A program made the translations under genes and the position numbers. A model generated the notes under the pieces. The model had not been told where the DNA came from. It did no database searches and saw nothing but the letters and a program-made list of their open reading frames with translations. Positions 25,810-34,013 of a stretch of 64,000 nucleotides of DNA are shown here, one piece after another (the stretch's first letter is position 1; every line of letters starts with the position of its first letter). Source of the DNA: Candidatus Hodarchaeota archaeon (GTDB lineage: Archaea > Asgardarchaeota > Heimdallarchaeia > Hodarchaeales > Hodarchaeaceae); NCBI GenBank assembly GCA_016840285.1, contig JAEOSR010000153.1, positions 47,629 through 111,628 of the forward strand, written 5' to 3'.

Positions 25810-27648
25810 ATGGTTGAAGAGCATAGCTTAAAATCGACTGGATTACGAGGAGTTGAAGTTAGTGATACTAATATATGCTTGATTGAAGGAGAACAGGGAA
25901 ATCTTTTTTATAGAGGTTATAACATACAGGATTTAGCAGAGCATTCAACCTACGAAGAGATAGTATATTTGCTTATTTATGGACAACTACCGACTAGTGC
26001 TCAAATAGCTGAATTTAATACTGCTTTGGGATCAAACCGGGAAATACCAGAGGAAGTCATTGAACAGCTTCGTCAAACCCCTACTAATACACCCACAATG
26101 AGTGTTCTTCAATCTTCTCTTGCTCTCCTAGCAGGGTTTGACCCTGAAATTACAGATGAATCTAAAGAATCCCACAGAAGGATAGCAATTCGGATCGTTG
26201 CAAAAATCCCAACCATTGTAGCAACTTGGGAGAGAATAAAGAATGGCATAAAACCAATTGGTCCACATAAGAATTTATCCCACGCAGCAAATTTCCTCTA
26301 TATGTTAAAGGGAGAAGAACCAGCGAAAAACGTTGCTCGATGTTTTGATATTCTTCTTCTTCTTCATGCAGAGCATTCGTTTAATGCGTCAACTTTTACT
26401 GCAAGGGTTATCGCATCTACAGGAGCAGATCTTTATGCCGCAATATCAGGGGCAATTGGTTCATTATCTGGGAAATATCATGGAGGGGCAAACCCACGAG
26501 TTATGATGAATCTTTTAGAAATAAAGGAAATGTCGAATGTCGAAGAATGGGTAAAGAAGCAGTTTGATGCAGGAACACGCATTATGGGAATGGGCCATGC
26601 GGTATATGAAACCATTGATCCTCGGGCAAAAATCCTAAGCAAGATGGCAAAAACTTTAATCCAGGGAAAGAACGAATTTGCTCAATGGATATATGATACT
26701 ACAAATAAAATGGTAATGATAACACAAAAGGAATTTAAAAGGCGAAAAGGACGAGAAATTTTTCCAAATGTCGATTTATATAGTGTATCGGTCTATACTT
26801 CGATGGAAATTCCGGTAGAGCTTTTCACACCAATTTTTACAATGGCAAGATCAGCTGGTTGGGCTGCTCATGTTTTAGAGGAGAAATTTCCAGAAGCTCC
26901 TAGTGCTAAACCAGTGCTTTACCGCCCCTCTGCTGATTATATTGGAAGATATTGTGGACCTTTAGGGTGTGAATATGTTCCTTTGGTACAGAGAGAAGCA
27001 CATTTGGAAGATATTACCTTGATTGAACGGTTTGTAACCCAAGAACTACAGAGAGTTTTTCAAGATAGATTAGTACCTGTTGCTCTTTCAGCTCGTCATG
27101 TTCATTTAAGTCAAAGCGATTTTCTACGGTTATTTGGAATCGATTCCGAATTGAGACAATCAAAAACACCTTCGTGTGGCTTAACTGTCGAGCTAGTTGG
27201 ATCTAATAGGGCTATTAAAGGAGTTTGTGTTTTAAAACCATTTAAGGAGCAGACACAAGTCGAAATCTCTCTTAGTGATGGGCATGTTCTTGGAATAAAT
27301 CCTCCTATCCGACATTCTGGAAACCTCTCAGGAACACCTGGAATTCATATTATTGGCCCCAAAGGAGCAATTCAGATCAAGGAAGGAGTTATTCGCGCAG
27401 CTAGACATATTCATATGAGTCCTGATGATGCCCAAAAATTTGGGGTGAAAGATAAACAAATACTTGCTGTGAGTTTCCCTGGTAAAAGAGCAGGAATCCT
27501 CGATGAAATAATGGTAAGGATAAATCCTCTCTACAGGCTGGAATTACATTTAGATATTGACGAAGGAAATGCACTTGCATTGAATAATGGTGATTTGGGC
27601 CATATTATTACTGATCTTGATCAAAGCTCCTATTCTCCATTCCGGTGA
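25810..27648 (+). CDS. Citrate synthase fused to PduL-type phosphotransacylase
   Basis: A 612-residue two-domain enzyme. Residues 1-385 are a full-length citrate synthase: HAEHSFNAST (186-195), catalytic H224 in KYHGGANP, H263 in GMGHAVYE and D322 in NVDLYS are all present. A 30-residue linker with GRYCGPLGCEY leads to residues 415-610, a PduL phosphotransacylase with its two metal-binding motifs SARHVHLS (H430, H432) and AARHIHMS (H533, H535). PduL converts acyl-CoA and phosphate to acyl-phosphate and CoA in BMCs; citrate synthase consumes acetyl-CoA and oxaloacetate to give citrate and CoA. Both halves free CoA. It is the first gene of the BMC operon, with its stop overlapping the next gene. 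A 2-methylcitrate synthase activity is equally possible from sequence. Confidence 0.9.
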   Translation: MVEEHSLKSTGLRGVEVSDTNICLIEGEQGNLFYRGYNIQDLAEHSTYEEIVYLLIYGQLPTSAQIAEFNTALGSNREIPEEVIEQLRQTPTNTPTMSVLQSSLALLAGFDPEITDESKESHRRIAIRIVAKIPTIVATWERIKNGIKPIGPHKNLSHAANFLYMLKGEEPAKNVARCFDILLLLHAEHSFNASTFTARVIASTGADLYAAISGAIGSLSGKYHGGANPRVMMNLLEIKEMSNVEEWVKKQFDAGTRIMGMGHAVYETIDPRAKILSKMAKTLIQGKNEFAQWIYDTTNKMVMITQKEFKRRKGREIFPNVDLYSVSVYTSMEIPVELFTPIFTMARSAGWAAHVLEEKFPEAPSAKPVLYRPSADYIGRYCGPLGCEYVPLVQREAHLEDITLIERFVTQELQRVFQDRLVPVALSARHVHLSQSDFLRLFGIDSELRQSKTPSCGLTVELVGSNRAIKGVCVLKPFKEQTQVEISLSDGHVLGINPPIRHSGNLSGTPGIHIIGPKGAIQIKEGVIRAARHIHMSPDDAQKFGVKDKQILAVSFPGKRAGILDEIMVRINPLYRLELHLDIDEGNALALNNGDLGHIITDLDQSSYSPFR

Positions 27649-27956
27649 AACAAATGTCGGCAATAGGATTTTTAGAAACATCAGGACGATTGGGGGCTAT
27701 CGTGGCTACAGATATTGCGTTGAAAACAGCAAACGTAAAATTAATATCTCTTAGTAAAACCTCTGGAGGATTAGTAACATTAATAATTCAGGGAAACGTT
27801 GCAGCTGTACATGCTGCAATTGAAAAAGCAGAAATGGAAGCTAAATTGCTATGTAAATATGTCACAGCAAATGTTATTGCTCAACCAGCAGATGAAATAG
27901 TATCTATTATTAAAATGCTTAACAAGAAGAAAAGAAGGCCTGAAAGAAAAAAATAA
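27645..27956 (+). CDS. BMC-H shell protein
   Basis: A 103-residue single-BMC-domain protein (hexamer-forming facet tile). The GFLETSGRLGAIVATDIALKTANV start and GNVAAVHAAIEKAEMEA helix are typical of PduA/EutM relatives. A short basic tail (KKKRRPERKK) follows the domain and may face lumen or cytosol. GTG start overlapping the preceding stop. Confidence 0.92.
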   Translation: MKQMSAIGFLETSGRLGAIVATDIALKTANVKLISLSKTSGGLVTLIIQGNVAAVHAAIEKAEMEAKLLCKYVTANVIAQPADEIVSIIKMLNKKKRRPERKK

Positions 27957-27959
27957 TTA

Positions 27960-28703
27960 TTGGATGTCTTTGAAGAAATGGAAGACGAACAGCTATCAAC
28001 AGTTGTCGCCCGTGAGGTCGAAAAGGCCCTGAAAACTGAACATAAAGAGGTTTCGGGTTCGTTCAAAGTCCTCGGGATTTTAACTCACATGGGTAAAGGT
28101 ATTGAGAAGTTGTTTGAGTCTCTAATTCAATTATCTAGAGAAGAAATTCCAGTATTGATTTGGACACTGGAGGAAATTGATTTCTTCCTCCAAATCTCAG
28201 TTAAATGCACTTCATTGCCTTCAATGAAAGTGATTATAGGTGAAAAAAATAGTTTTATTCTCACTGATTTTACTGATTTAGAGTATATAATTTTTGGAGC
28301 ATTTAGTTTTGAGATAGCAGATAAACTAATTCAATTTCAGGATGAGGATCCCATAGTAAATGTATTGATCCAAGGACTCCTTTATAATGTTCCAGTATAT
28401 ATATTAACACCATTTATCTTGACTGATTTGGTTTCTGAATACAAACCATTAAGTAAAATAAGTCAAGAATTAAGAAAAAGACTTTCTCTCCTTGTAAAGA
28501 TTGGATTTGGTATTCTTGATGAAAATGACTTGAAAGAACGATTTTTAAAAAGCCCCCCTCGTATTCCAGATTTAATAACGGAGACTTTCATTAAGAATTT
28601 GGATGGAAAAACTCACGAATTAAGGGTACCACGTACAGCAATCGTTACTCCTTTGGCACGAGAGAAAGCTCGGGATTTAGGTATACGTATTGTGAAAATT
28701 TAG
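27960..28703 (+). CDS. BMC-associated flavoprotein-like protein
   Basis: A 247-residue protein from a TTG start. After an N-terminal amphipathic helix (QLSTVVAREVEKALKTE, about 10-26) comes a Rossmann-like flavoprotein-type domain and a C-terminal TAIVTPLAREKARDLGIRI segment found at the ends of several BMC-associated proteins. It shares topology with the N-terminal half of the DeoC fusion at 34014 (strand, DALY/EYII-type strand, GIPVIAA/NVPVYIL strand). The helix resembles an encapsulation peptide, so it is probably lumenal. Substrate unknown. Confidence 0.6.
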   Translation: MDVFEEMEDEQLSTVVAREVEKALKTEHKEVSGSFKVLGILTHMGKGIEKLFESLIQLSREEIPVLIWTLEEIDFFLQISVKCTSLPSMKVIIGEKNSFILTDFTDLEYIIFGAFSFEIADKLIQFQDEDPIVNVLIQGLLYNVPVYILTPFILTDLVSEYKPLSKISQELRKRLSLLVKIGFGILDENDLKERFLKSPPRIPDLITETFIKNLDGKTHELRVPRTAIVTPLAREKARDLGIRIVKI

Positions 28704-28714
28704 GTGAATCACTA

Positions 28715-29005
28715 ATGAAGATCTGTAAAGTAATAGGGAATGTAGTTAGTACGAAGAAAGATGAGAACTTGAACGCATTTAAACTACTTATTGTCCAACC
28801 AGTCGATATGAAAGAGTTTAAACCTGAAGGATCCCCATTTGTGGCTGTTGATGCTGTAGGTGCAGGTGAGGGTGAAATTGTGATGGTTGTTTCTGGGAGT
28901 TCCTCACGTTTAACCACTATGACAAAAGATCGACCAGTTGATGCTACAATTCAAGCGATTATTGATTTTATAAAGATTGATGGAATACAAACATTTGCGA
29001 AGTGA
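28715..29005 (+). CDS. BMC-P (EutN/CcmL) shell pentamer protein
   Basis: A 96-residue EutN/CcmL-family protein that caps shell vertices as a pentamer. Landmarks: KVIGNVVSTKKDE at the N terminus, LLIVQPVD, FVAVDAVGAGEGEIVMVVSGSSSR, and a C-terminal DATIQAIIDFI. First of three BMC-P genes in this operon. Confidence 0.92.
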   Translation: MKICKVIGNVVSTKKDENLNAFKLLIVQPVDMKEFKPEGSPFVAVDAVGAGEGEIVMVVSGSSSRLTTMTKDRPVDATIQAIIDFIKIDGIQTFAK

Positions 29006-29050
29006 GAGATAACCTTGAGTTTTTATGAAATATCAATGAGAGGTTAATAG

Positions 29051-30478
29051 ATGACAATTGATGAACAGGAAATCTCCAAGATTGTAAAAACGGTTGTTAA
29101 AAGAATTCGTGCTTATCAAGTCTATTCAGGAATAAATAATATCCCCATTACAACAGGAGGAGGTATATTTCATAGCATTGATGAAGCAATAACAGCATCA
29201 GAAGCAGCTTACAGTCTATTGTCCTCTATTTCGCTGGAAAAAAGGAAAGAAATAATTAGTTCCATGAGAGATATGGCAACTAAACACGCTCGTTATTTAG
29301 CAGAATTAGCTATTCAGGACACGGGAATAGGGCGTCTAGAAGATAAAATAGCAAAAAATCTTTTATCTGCAAGAAAAACACCAGGAGTTGAGGATTTAAA
29401 TTCAACAACATGGACTGGAGATAGAGGATTAACGCTTGTTGAAATGGCACCATATGGGGTAATTGGGTCTATAACTCCCTCTACAAATCCCACTGCTACA
29501 ATAATTAATAATTCTATTTCCATGGTTTCAGCAGGAAATTGTGTTGTTTTTAATCCTCATCCCGCAGCGAAAAGGGCCACAAACGAAACAATACGTTTAA
29601 TGAATCGGGCTATCATTGAAGCGGGGGGCCCTGAAAATGTCCTATCTGCGGTGATAAATCCCACAATACAGACAGCTCAAACTGTAATGAAGCACCCGAA
29701 AATTCGATGTCTAGTTGTTACTGGTGGGGGAGCAGTAGTAAGAGCAGCAATGACGTCTGGAAAGAAAACCATTGCTGCTGGTCCAGGGAATCCACCTGTG
29801 ATTGTTGACGATACAGCTGATATCCAGAAAGCTGCCCGGGGAATTGTAGAAGGTGCAAGTTTTGATAATAATATTGTTTGTATTGCAGAAAAAGAAGTAT
29901 TTGCATTTGACAATATTACTGATGAACTTATGGCTGAAATGCAGAGATATGGTGCGTACGAAGTAAAAGGTAGGCAGATTGACGAACTGGTAAAGCTCGT
30001 CTTTACCTCTACAGGGGAGAAACACCCTGTGAAAAATGTGAATCTCATAGGGAAAAATGCTCCTGACATCCTAGAACAGATTGGTATCAAAGTGGGAGAC
30101 GATATTCGGATAATCATCACAGAAGTACCTGATGATTCCCATCCTTTTGTTGTTACAGAACAATTAATGCCTATTCTTCCAATCGTTCGCGTAAACACTA
30201 TTGAAGAAGCACTTACAAGAGCAAAAAAAGCAGAACATGGTTTTAAACATACTGCGACGATGTGGAGCGATAGTTTAGGGAACATGAGTCTGGTAGCAAA
30301 ACACATTGAAACTACAATTTTTGTAAAAAATGCCCCTTCATATGCTGGGCTTGGTTATGGGGGTGAAGGCTTTACAACAATGACGATTGCTGGACAAACA
30401 GGAGAAGGGCTTACTTCGGCGCGAACTTTCACTCGTCAACGACGGTGTGTTTTAGTTGATGCATTCAGAATAGTTTAA
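29051..30478 (+). CDS. CoA-acylating aldehyde dehydrogenase (PduP/EutE family)
   Basis: A 475-residue enzyme that oxidises acetaldehyde (or propanal) with NAD and CoA to acyl-CoA and NADH. The catalytic cysteine is C277 in FDNNIVCIAEKE; the nucleotide-binding GSITPSTNPTATIINNS segment is at about 137-155. The N-terminal helix EISKIVKTVVKRI (7-19) matches BMC encapsulation peptides, placing the enzyme in the lumen. In this operon acetaldehyde would come from DeoC, and the acetyl-CoA would feed the citrate synthase/PduL protein. Confidence 0.93.
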   Translation: MTIDEQEISKIVKTVVKRIRAYQVYSGINNIPITTGGGIFHSIDEAITASEAAYSLLSSISLEKRKEIISSMRDMATKHARYLAELAIQDTGIGRLEDKIAKNLLSARKTPGVEDLNSTTWTGDRGLTLVEMAPYGVIGSITPSTNPTATIINNSISMVSAGNCVVFNPHPAAKRATNETIRLMNRAIIEAGGPENVLSAVINPTIQTAQTVMKHPKIRCLVVTGGGAVVRAAMTSGKKTIAAGPGNPPVIVDDTADIQKAARGIVEGASFDNNIVCIAEKEVFAFDNITDELMAEMQRYGAYEVKGRQIDELVKLVFTSTGEKHPVKNVNLIGKNAPDILEQIGIKVGDDIRIIITEVPDDSHPFVVTEQLMPILPIVRVNTIEEALTRAKKAEHGFKHTATMWSDSLGNMSLVAKHIETTIFVKNAPSYAGLGYGGEGFTTMTIAGQTGEGLTSARTFTRQRRCVLVDAFRIV

Positions 30479-30502
30479 GTTATAGAAAGAAGGATAGAAA
30501 AA

Positions 30503-31834
30503 GTGAGTATTGATTTAGTAGAAATGGTGAGAAACGCAGGAATCGTAGGAGCTGGTGGTGCGGGTTTTCCAACACATATAAAGATTTCTGCTAAAGTCAA
30601 TACCTATATTGCTAATGGTGCTGAATGTGAACCTCTGTTAAGTGTAGATCAGCAATTAATGGCGCTGTTTCCTGAGAAAGTAGTTAAAGGTCTCAAAATA
30701 GGGATGGAAGCAACAGGAGCAAAGAAAGGGATTATTGCACTAAAGAAGAAGTTTATCCCTTCAGTAAAGGCAATAAGAGAGGTTCTTTCTCAAGAAAAGA
30801 ATATTGAATTATATCTCCTTGAAGATTATTATCCTGCTGGAGATGAGTTCGTCTTAATTCAAGATATACTGCAAAAATCTGTTCCTGAAGGTGGAATTCC
30901 TCTAGATATTGGGGTAGTAGTTAATAATATCGGCACTCTAATAAATATGGCCGAAGCCACAGAAGGAAAACCCGTTACTTCCCGATATGTGACGATCTCA
31001 GGTGCAGTAAAAAAACCTCAGACTATTAATTTCCCCATTGGAACCCTAATAGAAACTGCAATCAAATTGGCTGGAGGGCCATCAGTAGATGCCTATAAGG
31101 TCATAGTAGGAGGGCCAATTATGGGAGAGATATTGCATGATTTAAGATCACCAATTACAAAAACAACCTCTGGGATCATTGTATTACCTGCTGATCACTA
31201 TTTGATTTCAATGAAAGCCCAAATGATGCCACGAAAGGTTGTTATTTCAAGTGCTGCTTGCATAAAGTGTGAATTATGTACCGTAGTCTGCCCTCGTCAT
31301 CTACTTGGGCATGATTTATATCCTGACAGAATTATGCGAGTAGTGTCTTTTGGAGGGGAAGTAAAAACTAGTGATTTGACGGGTAGCTTTTTGTGTGTAT
31401 TTTGTGGGGCATGTACATATTATGGATGTCCCATGGGACTTGACCCAGCCAAAATCATATGGGAAATTAAAAACCAGCTTATTACTGAAGGAATGAAGAA
31501 TCCTCACAGACGTAAGGAATTAGAAATACATCCTGAAAGGGAGATTAGACGATTACCTACAAAACGACTTGTCTCAAGGTTAGGTTTAACTGATTATGAT
31601 CATCTTAAATCTCCAATAACAACACCAATATTGGAAATTAAATATGCGAGAATTCCATTAAAACAACACATTGGTATTCAGGCGATCCCTACAGTAAAAA
31701 TTGGGGATAAAGTCTCTGAAGGTGATGTGATAGGAAGAATTCCTGAAAATTCTCTTGGAGCGATGGTTCATGCAAGTATTGATGGGATTATCACAAAGAT
31801 CCAAGATGAGATAATAATAGAAAATAAAAACTAG
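30503..31834 (+). CDS. PduS/RnfC-like Fe-S flavoprotein
   Basis: A 443-residue protein: a glycine-rich FMN/NADH-binding start (GIVGAGGAGFPTHIK, about 14-28; NGAECEPLL), a SLBB-type middle (VTISGAVKKPQTINFPIG), two 4Fe-4S motifs (CIKCELCTVVC at about 253-263; CVFCGACTYYGC at about 297-308), and a C-terminal barrel-sandwich domain. BMC PduS oxidises NADH and donates electrons, classically to cobalamin. No B12 enzyme is encoded here, so a role in NAD regeneration is more likely. GTG start. Confidence 0.88.
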   Translation: MSIDLVEMVRNAGIVGAGGAGFPTHIKISAKVNTYIANGAECEPLLSVDQQLMALFPEKVVKGLKIGMEATGAKKGIIALKKKFIPSVKAIREVLSQEKNIELYLLEDYYPAGDEFVLIQDILQKSVPEGGIPLDIGVVVNNIGTLINMAEATEGKPVTSRYVTISGAVKKPQTINFPIGTLIETAIKLAGGPSVDAYKVIVGGPIMGEILHDLRSPITKTTSGIIVLPADHYLISMKAQMMPRKVVISSAACIKCELCTVVCPRHLLGHDLYPDRIMRVVSFGGEVKTSDLTGSFLCVFCGACTYYGCPMGLDPAKIIWEIKNQLITEGMKNPHRRKELEIHPEREIRRLPTKRLVSRLGLTDYDHLKSPITTPILEIKYARIPLKQHIGIQAIPTVKIGDKVSEGDVIGRIPENSLGAMVHASIDGIITKIQDEIIIENKN

Positions 31835-31858
31835 AAAAAAAAGGTATGGTGAACAAAA

Positions 31859-32134
31859 ATGGCTAAAGAAGCATTAGGTTTAATTGAAACTAAGGGTTTA
31901 GTTGCTTCTATTGAAGCAGCTGATGCGATGGTAAAAGCAGCAAACGTCCACCTCATTGGAAAAGAGATAATAGGTGGCGGTTATGTGACTGTGATGGTTC
32001 GCGGCGATGTAGGAGCTGTAAAAGCATCTGTTGAGGCAGGAGCTCTTGCTGGTCGTAAAATTGGCGAGTTAATATCAGCTCATGTAATCCCAAGTCCACA
32101 TGAAGAAGTAGAAACTATATTGCCTGGAAAATAG
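31859..32134 (+). CDS. BMC-H shell protein
   Basis: A 91-residue canonical BMC-H tile with no extension: [40 protein letters not shown], and [10 protein letters not shown]. Closest in pattern to PduA/EutM/CcmK. Distinct from the tailed BMC-H at 27645, so facets may be mixed. Confidence 0.95.
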   Translation: MAKEALGLIETKGLVASIEAADAMVKAANVHLIGKEIIGGGYVTVMVRGDVGAVKASVEAGALAGRKIGELISAHVIPSPHEEVETILPGK

Positions 32135-32220
32135 ATTATTATTTGTACGAAAGGATGCAATTTGAGCATCCACCTGTACTATAACCTATTTTTCTTCTCT
32201 AGACTTGACAGGTCATAATA

Positions 32221-32766
32221 ATGCATGCAATTGGAATCATTGAAACCAATGTCATGGCAAGAGGACTTCTTACAGCCGATTCCATGGTTAAAGCCGCAGA
32301 TGTGAAATTATTGGTTTCGACACCTGTGTGTCCAGGAAAATACTTGATCATAATTCAAGGTACAATTTCGTCGATAAAAAGTTCGATGGATACAGGAAGC
32401 AGGACGGCTGGAGAAACTGTAACCGGATTCACAATCATTCCTAATGTTCATCCTGAAGTATTTCCAGCGATTAGTGGAACTACTTCTGTTGAACAAATTG
32501 GTGCCATTGGAATGATAGAAACTTATTCCGCACCATCAGCAGTTATGGCTGCCGATGAGGCTGTGAAAAGTGCAAAAATCAAGTTAATAGAGATACGACT
32601 AAGTCGAGCCTTAGGAGGTAAAGCATTTGCATTATTCACAGGTGAAGTGGGAGCTGTTAAAGCAGCGATTAGTGCGGCTGTAAATCGGGTAAAAGATGAA
32701 GGATTAGTTCTATCTACCACAATAATACCAGCTCCGCATAAAGATTTACTAAAACATCTATTATAG
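32221..32766 (+). CDS. BMC-T shell protein, PduT-like with Fe-S cysteine
   Basis: A 181-residue tandem-BMC-domain trimer protein. The arrangement matches PduT: first domain AIGIIETNVMARGLLTADSM, C37 in VCPGKY (equivalent to the PduT cysteine that binds one 4Fe-4S cluster at the trimer pore), IIPNVHPEVFPAISG at the domain junction, and a second domain ending IIPAPHKDL. A redox centre in the shell fits the adjacent PduS gene: electrons could cross the shell through it. Confidence 0.93.
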   Translation: MHAIGIIETNVMARGLLTADSMVKAADVKLLVSTPVCPGKYLIIIQGTISSIKSSMDTGSRTAGETVTGFTIIPNVHPEVFPAISGTTSVEQIGAIGMIETYSAPSAVMAADEAVKSAKIKLIEIRLSRALGGKAFALFTGEVGAVKAAISAAVNRVKDEGLVLSTTIIPAPHKDLLKHLL

Positions 32767-32796
32767 CTGTAGATATGACCGATATGAGGTAGAAGA

Positions 32797-33249
32797 ATGA
32801 AAAAGATAATCATTGGTAGCGATCATGGTGGATTTGAATTAAAAAAACATCTTATTGCCTTCTTAAGAGGTCTTGGTTACGAAGTGGAAGATTATGGATG
32901 TTATACTTCTGATGCGGTCGACTACCCCGATATTGCCGTGTCCGTAGCTCAAGATATTGCAGTTTCACTGGAAAGTAAAGGGATCATTATTGATGGAACT
33001 GGTGTGGCAAGTGCAATTGTTGCTAATAAGATTCGGAATATTCGAGCGACACCTTGTACAGACGAATTCACGGCCCACTCAGCAAGAGAACATAATGATT
33101 CAAATATTCTGACTCTTGGAGCTCGAGTAATAGATGCTGAAACGGCGCAGAAAATAGTGAAAATGTGGTTAAAGACCCCGTTCGGGGGGGGTCGTCATGA
33201 ACGCCGTGTAAATAAGATTCACGAAATCGAAAGAAAGAAGTTGTTGTGA
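32797..33249 (+). CDS. rpiB: Ribose-5-phosphate isomerase B family protein
   Basis: A 150-residue RpiB/LacAB fold: GSDHGGFELKKHL at the N terminus and TDEFTAHSAREHNDSNILTLGARV in the phosphate-binding half. The catalytic cysteine normally in the CGTG loop is replaced by aspartate (IIIDGTGVASAIVANK). The mycobacterial-type glutamate in that loop is not obvious either. It may therefore use another base or isomerise a different sugar phosphate. RpiB also occurs in sugar-phosphate-utilising BMC loci of bacteria. Confidence 0.88.
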   Translation: MKKIIIGSDHGGFELKKHLIAFLRGLGYEVEDYGCYTSDAVDYPDIAVSVAQDIAVSLESKGIIIDGTGVASAIVANKIRNIRATPCTDEFTAHSAREHNDSNILTLGARVIDAETAQKIVKMWLKTPFGGGRHERRVNKIHEIERKKLL

Positions 33250-33253
33250 TATC

Positions 33254-33706
33254 TTGAAACTTGGAAAAGTCATTGGTAATGTCGTAGCTACTGTGAAAGA
33301 CCCTGGACTTGATGGACTGCGATTCCTTATTATCCAAGGTTTGGATAATAACTTTCAACCTATCAGTAACCCTTATGTTGCTGTTGATGGCATTTTTACT
33401 GCGGGAGAAGGAGATATAGTTTACATCGTCAGTAAGAAAGAGGCTGCAATTGCCATATCTAGAGAATTAGTACCTATAGATGAATGCGTTGTTGGTTTTG
33501 TTGAAGAATATACTGTTGTTGAAGCAGCAAAAAAGAAACCCAAACCAATCCAAGAAAAAGTAGAAATAATGAGTGATGAAATAGAGACAGCGGAAACAAG
33601 AGGATCTCCAAAGAGAAAACCTTCTAGGAGAAGACCCCCAAGAAAAACAATTGCTAAACCCAAACCTCCTCAAAGTAAGAAAACTTCGGAGCAGGAAACA
33701 CCATGA
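33254..33706 (+). CDS. BMC-P (EutN/CcmL) protein with long basic tail
   Basis: A 150-residue protein from a TTG start. Residues 1-88 are a EutN/CcmL domain (KVIGNVVATVKDPGLDG, FTAGEGDIVYIVSKKEAA). Residues 90-150 are a lysine/arginine/proline-rich tail (KRKPSRRRPPRKTIAKPK), unusual for a vertex protein. The tail could bind cargo, nucleic acid or another shell surface. The stop overlaps the next BMC-P start (ATGA). Confidence 0.88.
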   Translation: MKLGKVIGNVVATVKDPGLDGLRFLIIQGLDNNFQPISNPYVAVDGIFTAGEGDIVYIVSKKEAAIAISRELVPIDECVVGFVEEYTVVEAAKKKPKPIQEKVEIMSDEIETAETRGSPKRKPSRRRPPRKTIAKPKPPQSKKTSEQETP

Positions 33707-34011
33707 TATTGGCTAGAGTAATAGGCACACTTGTGGCAACCATTAAAACAGAGAGCCATGAGAATTTTAAAATACTGGTCGTTCGCCCTATTGACTTACA
33801 TGGTAAATTTATTGGTGATTCATTCATTGCTCTTGATAGTGCTCAAGCTGGAGTAGGAGATTGTGTACTCATAATACAAGAAGGGAATTCTATTCGTAGT
33901 ATTATAAATGATGAAAAAGGGGCTGTCGATGCGTTAATAGTAGGAATCGTGGACTTTATTGAAACTAAAGGAGAACAACGGGATTTAACTGTAAGTTATA
34001 GGAGAAGGTAA
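33703..34011 (+). CDS. BMC-P (EutN/CcmL) shell pentamer protein
   Basis: A 102-residue EutN/CcmL-family protein: [26 protein letters not shown] [30 protein letters not shown] and a C-terminal [12 protein letters not shown]. Third BMC-P of the operon, translationally coupled to the preceding gene. Confidence 0.92.
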   Translation: MILARVIGTLVATIKTESHENFKILVVRPIDLHGKFIGDSFIALDSAQAGVGDCVLIIQEGNSIRSIINDEKGAVDALIVGIVDFIETKGEQRDLTVSYRRR

Positions 34012-34013
34012 TA

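Noticed and set aside
29677..30306. A 209-residue open frame antisense to the aldehyde dehydrogenase
   Set aside because: Shadow of a conserved gene on the other strand; composition (many Ser/Ile/Phe, scattered Cys) is not protein-like.
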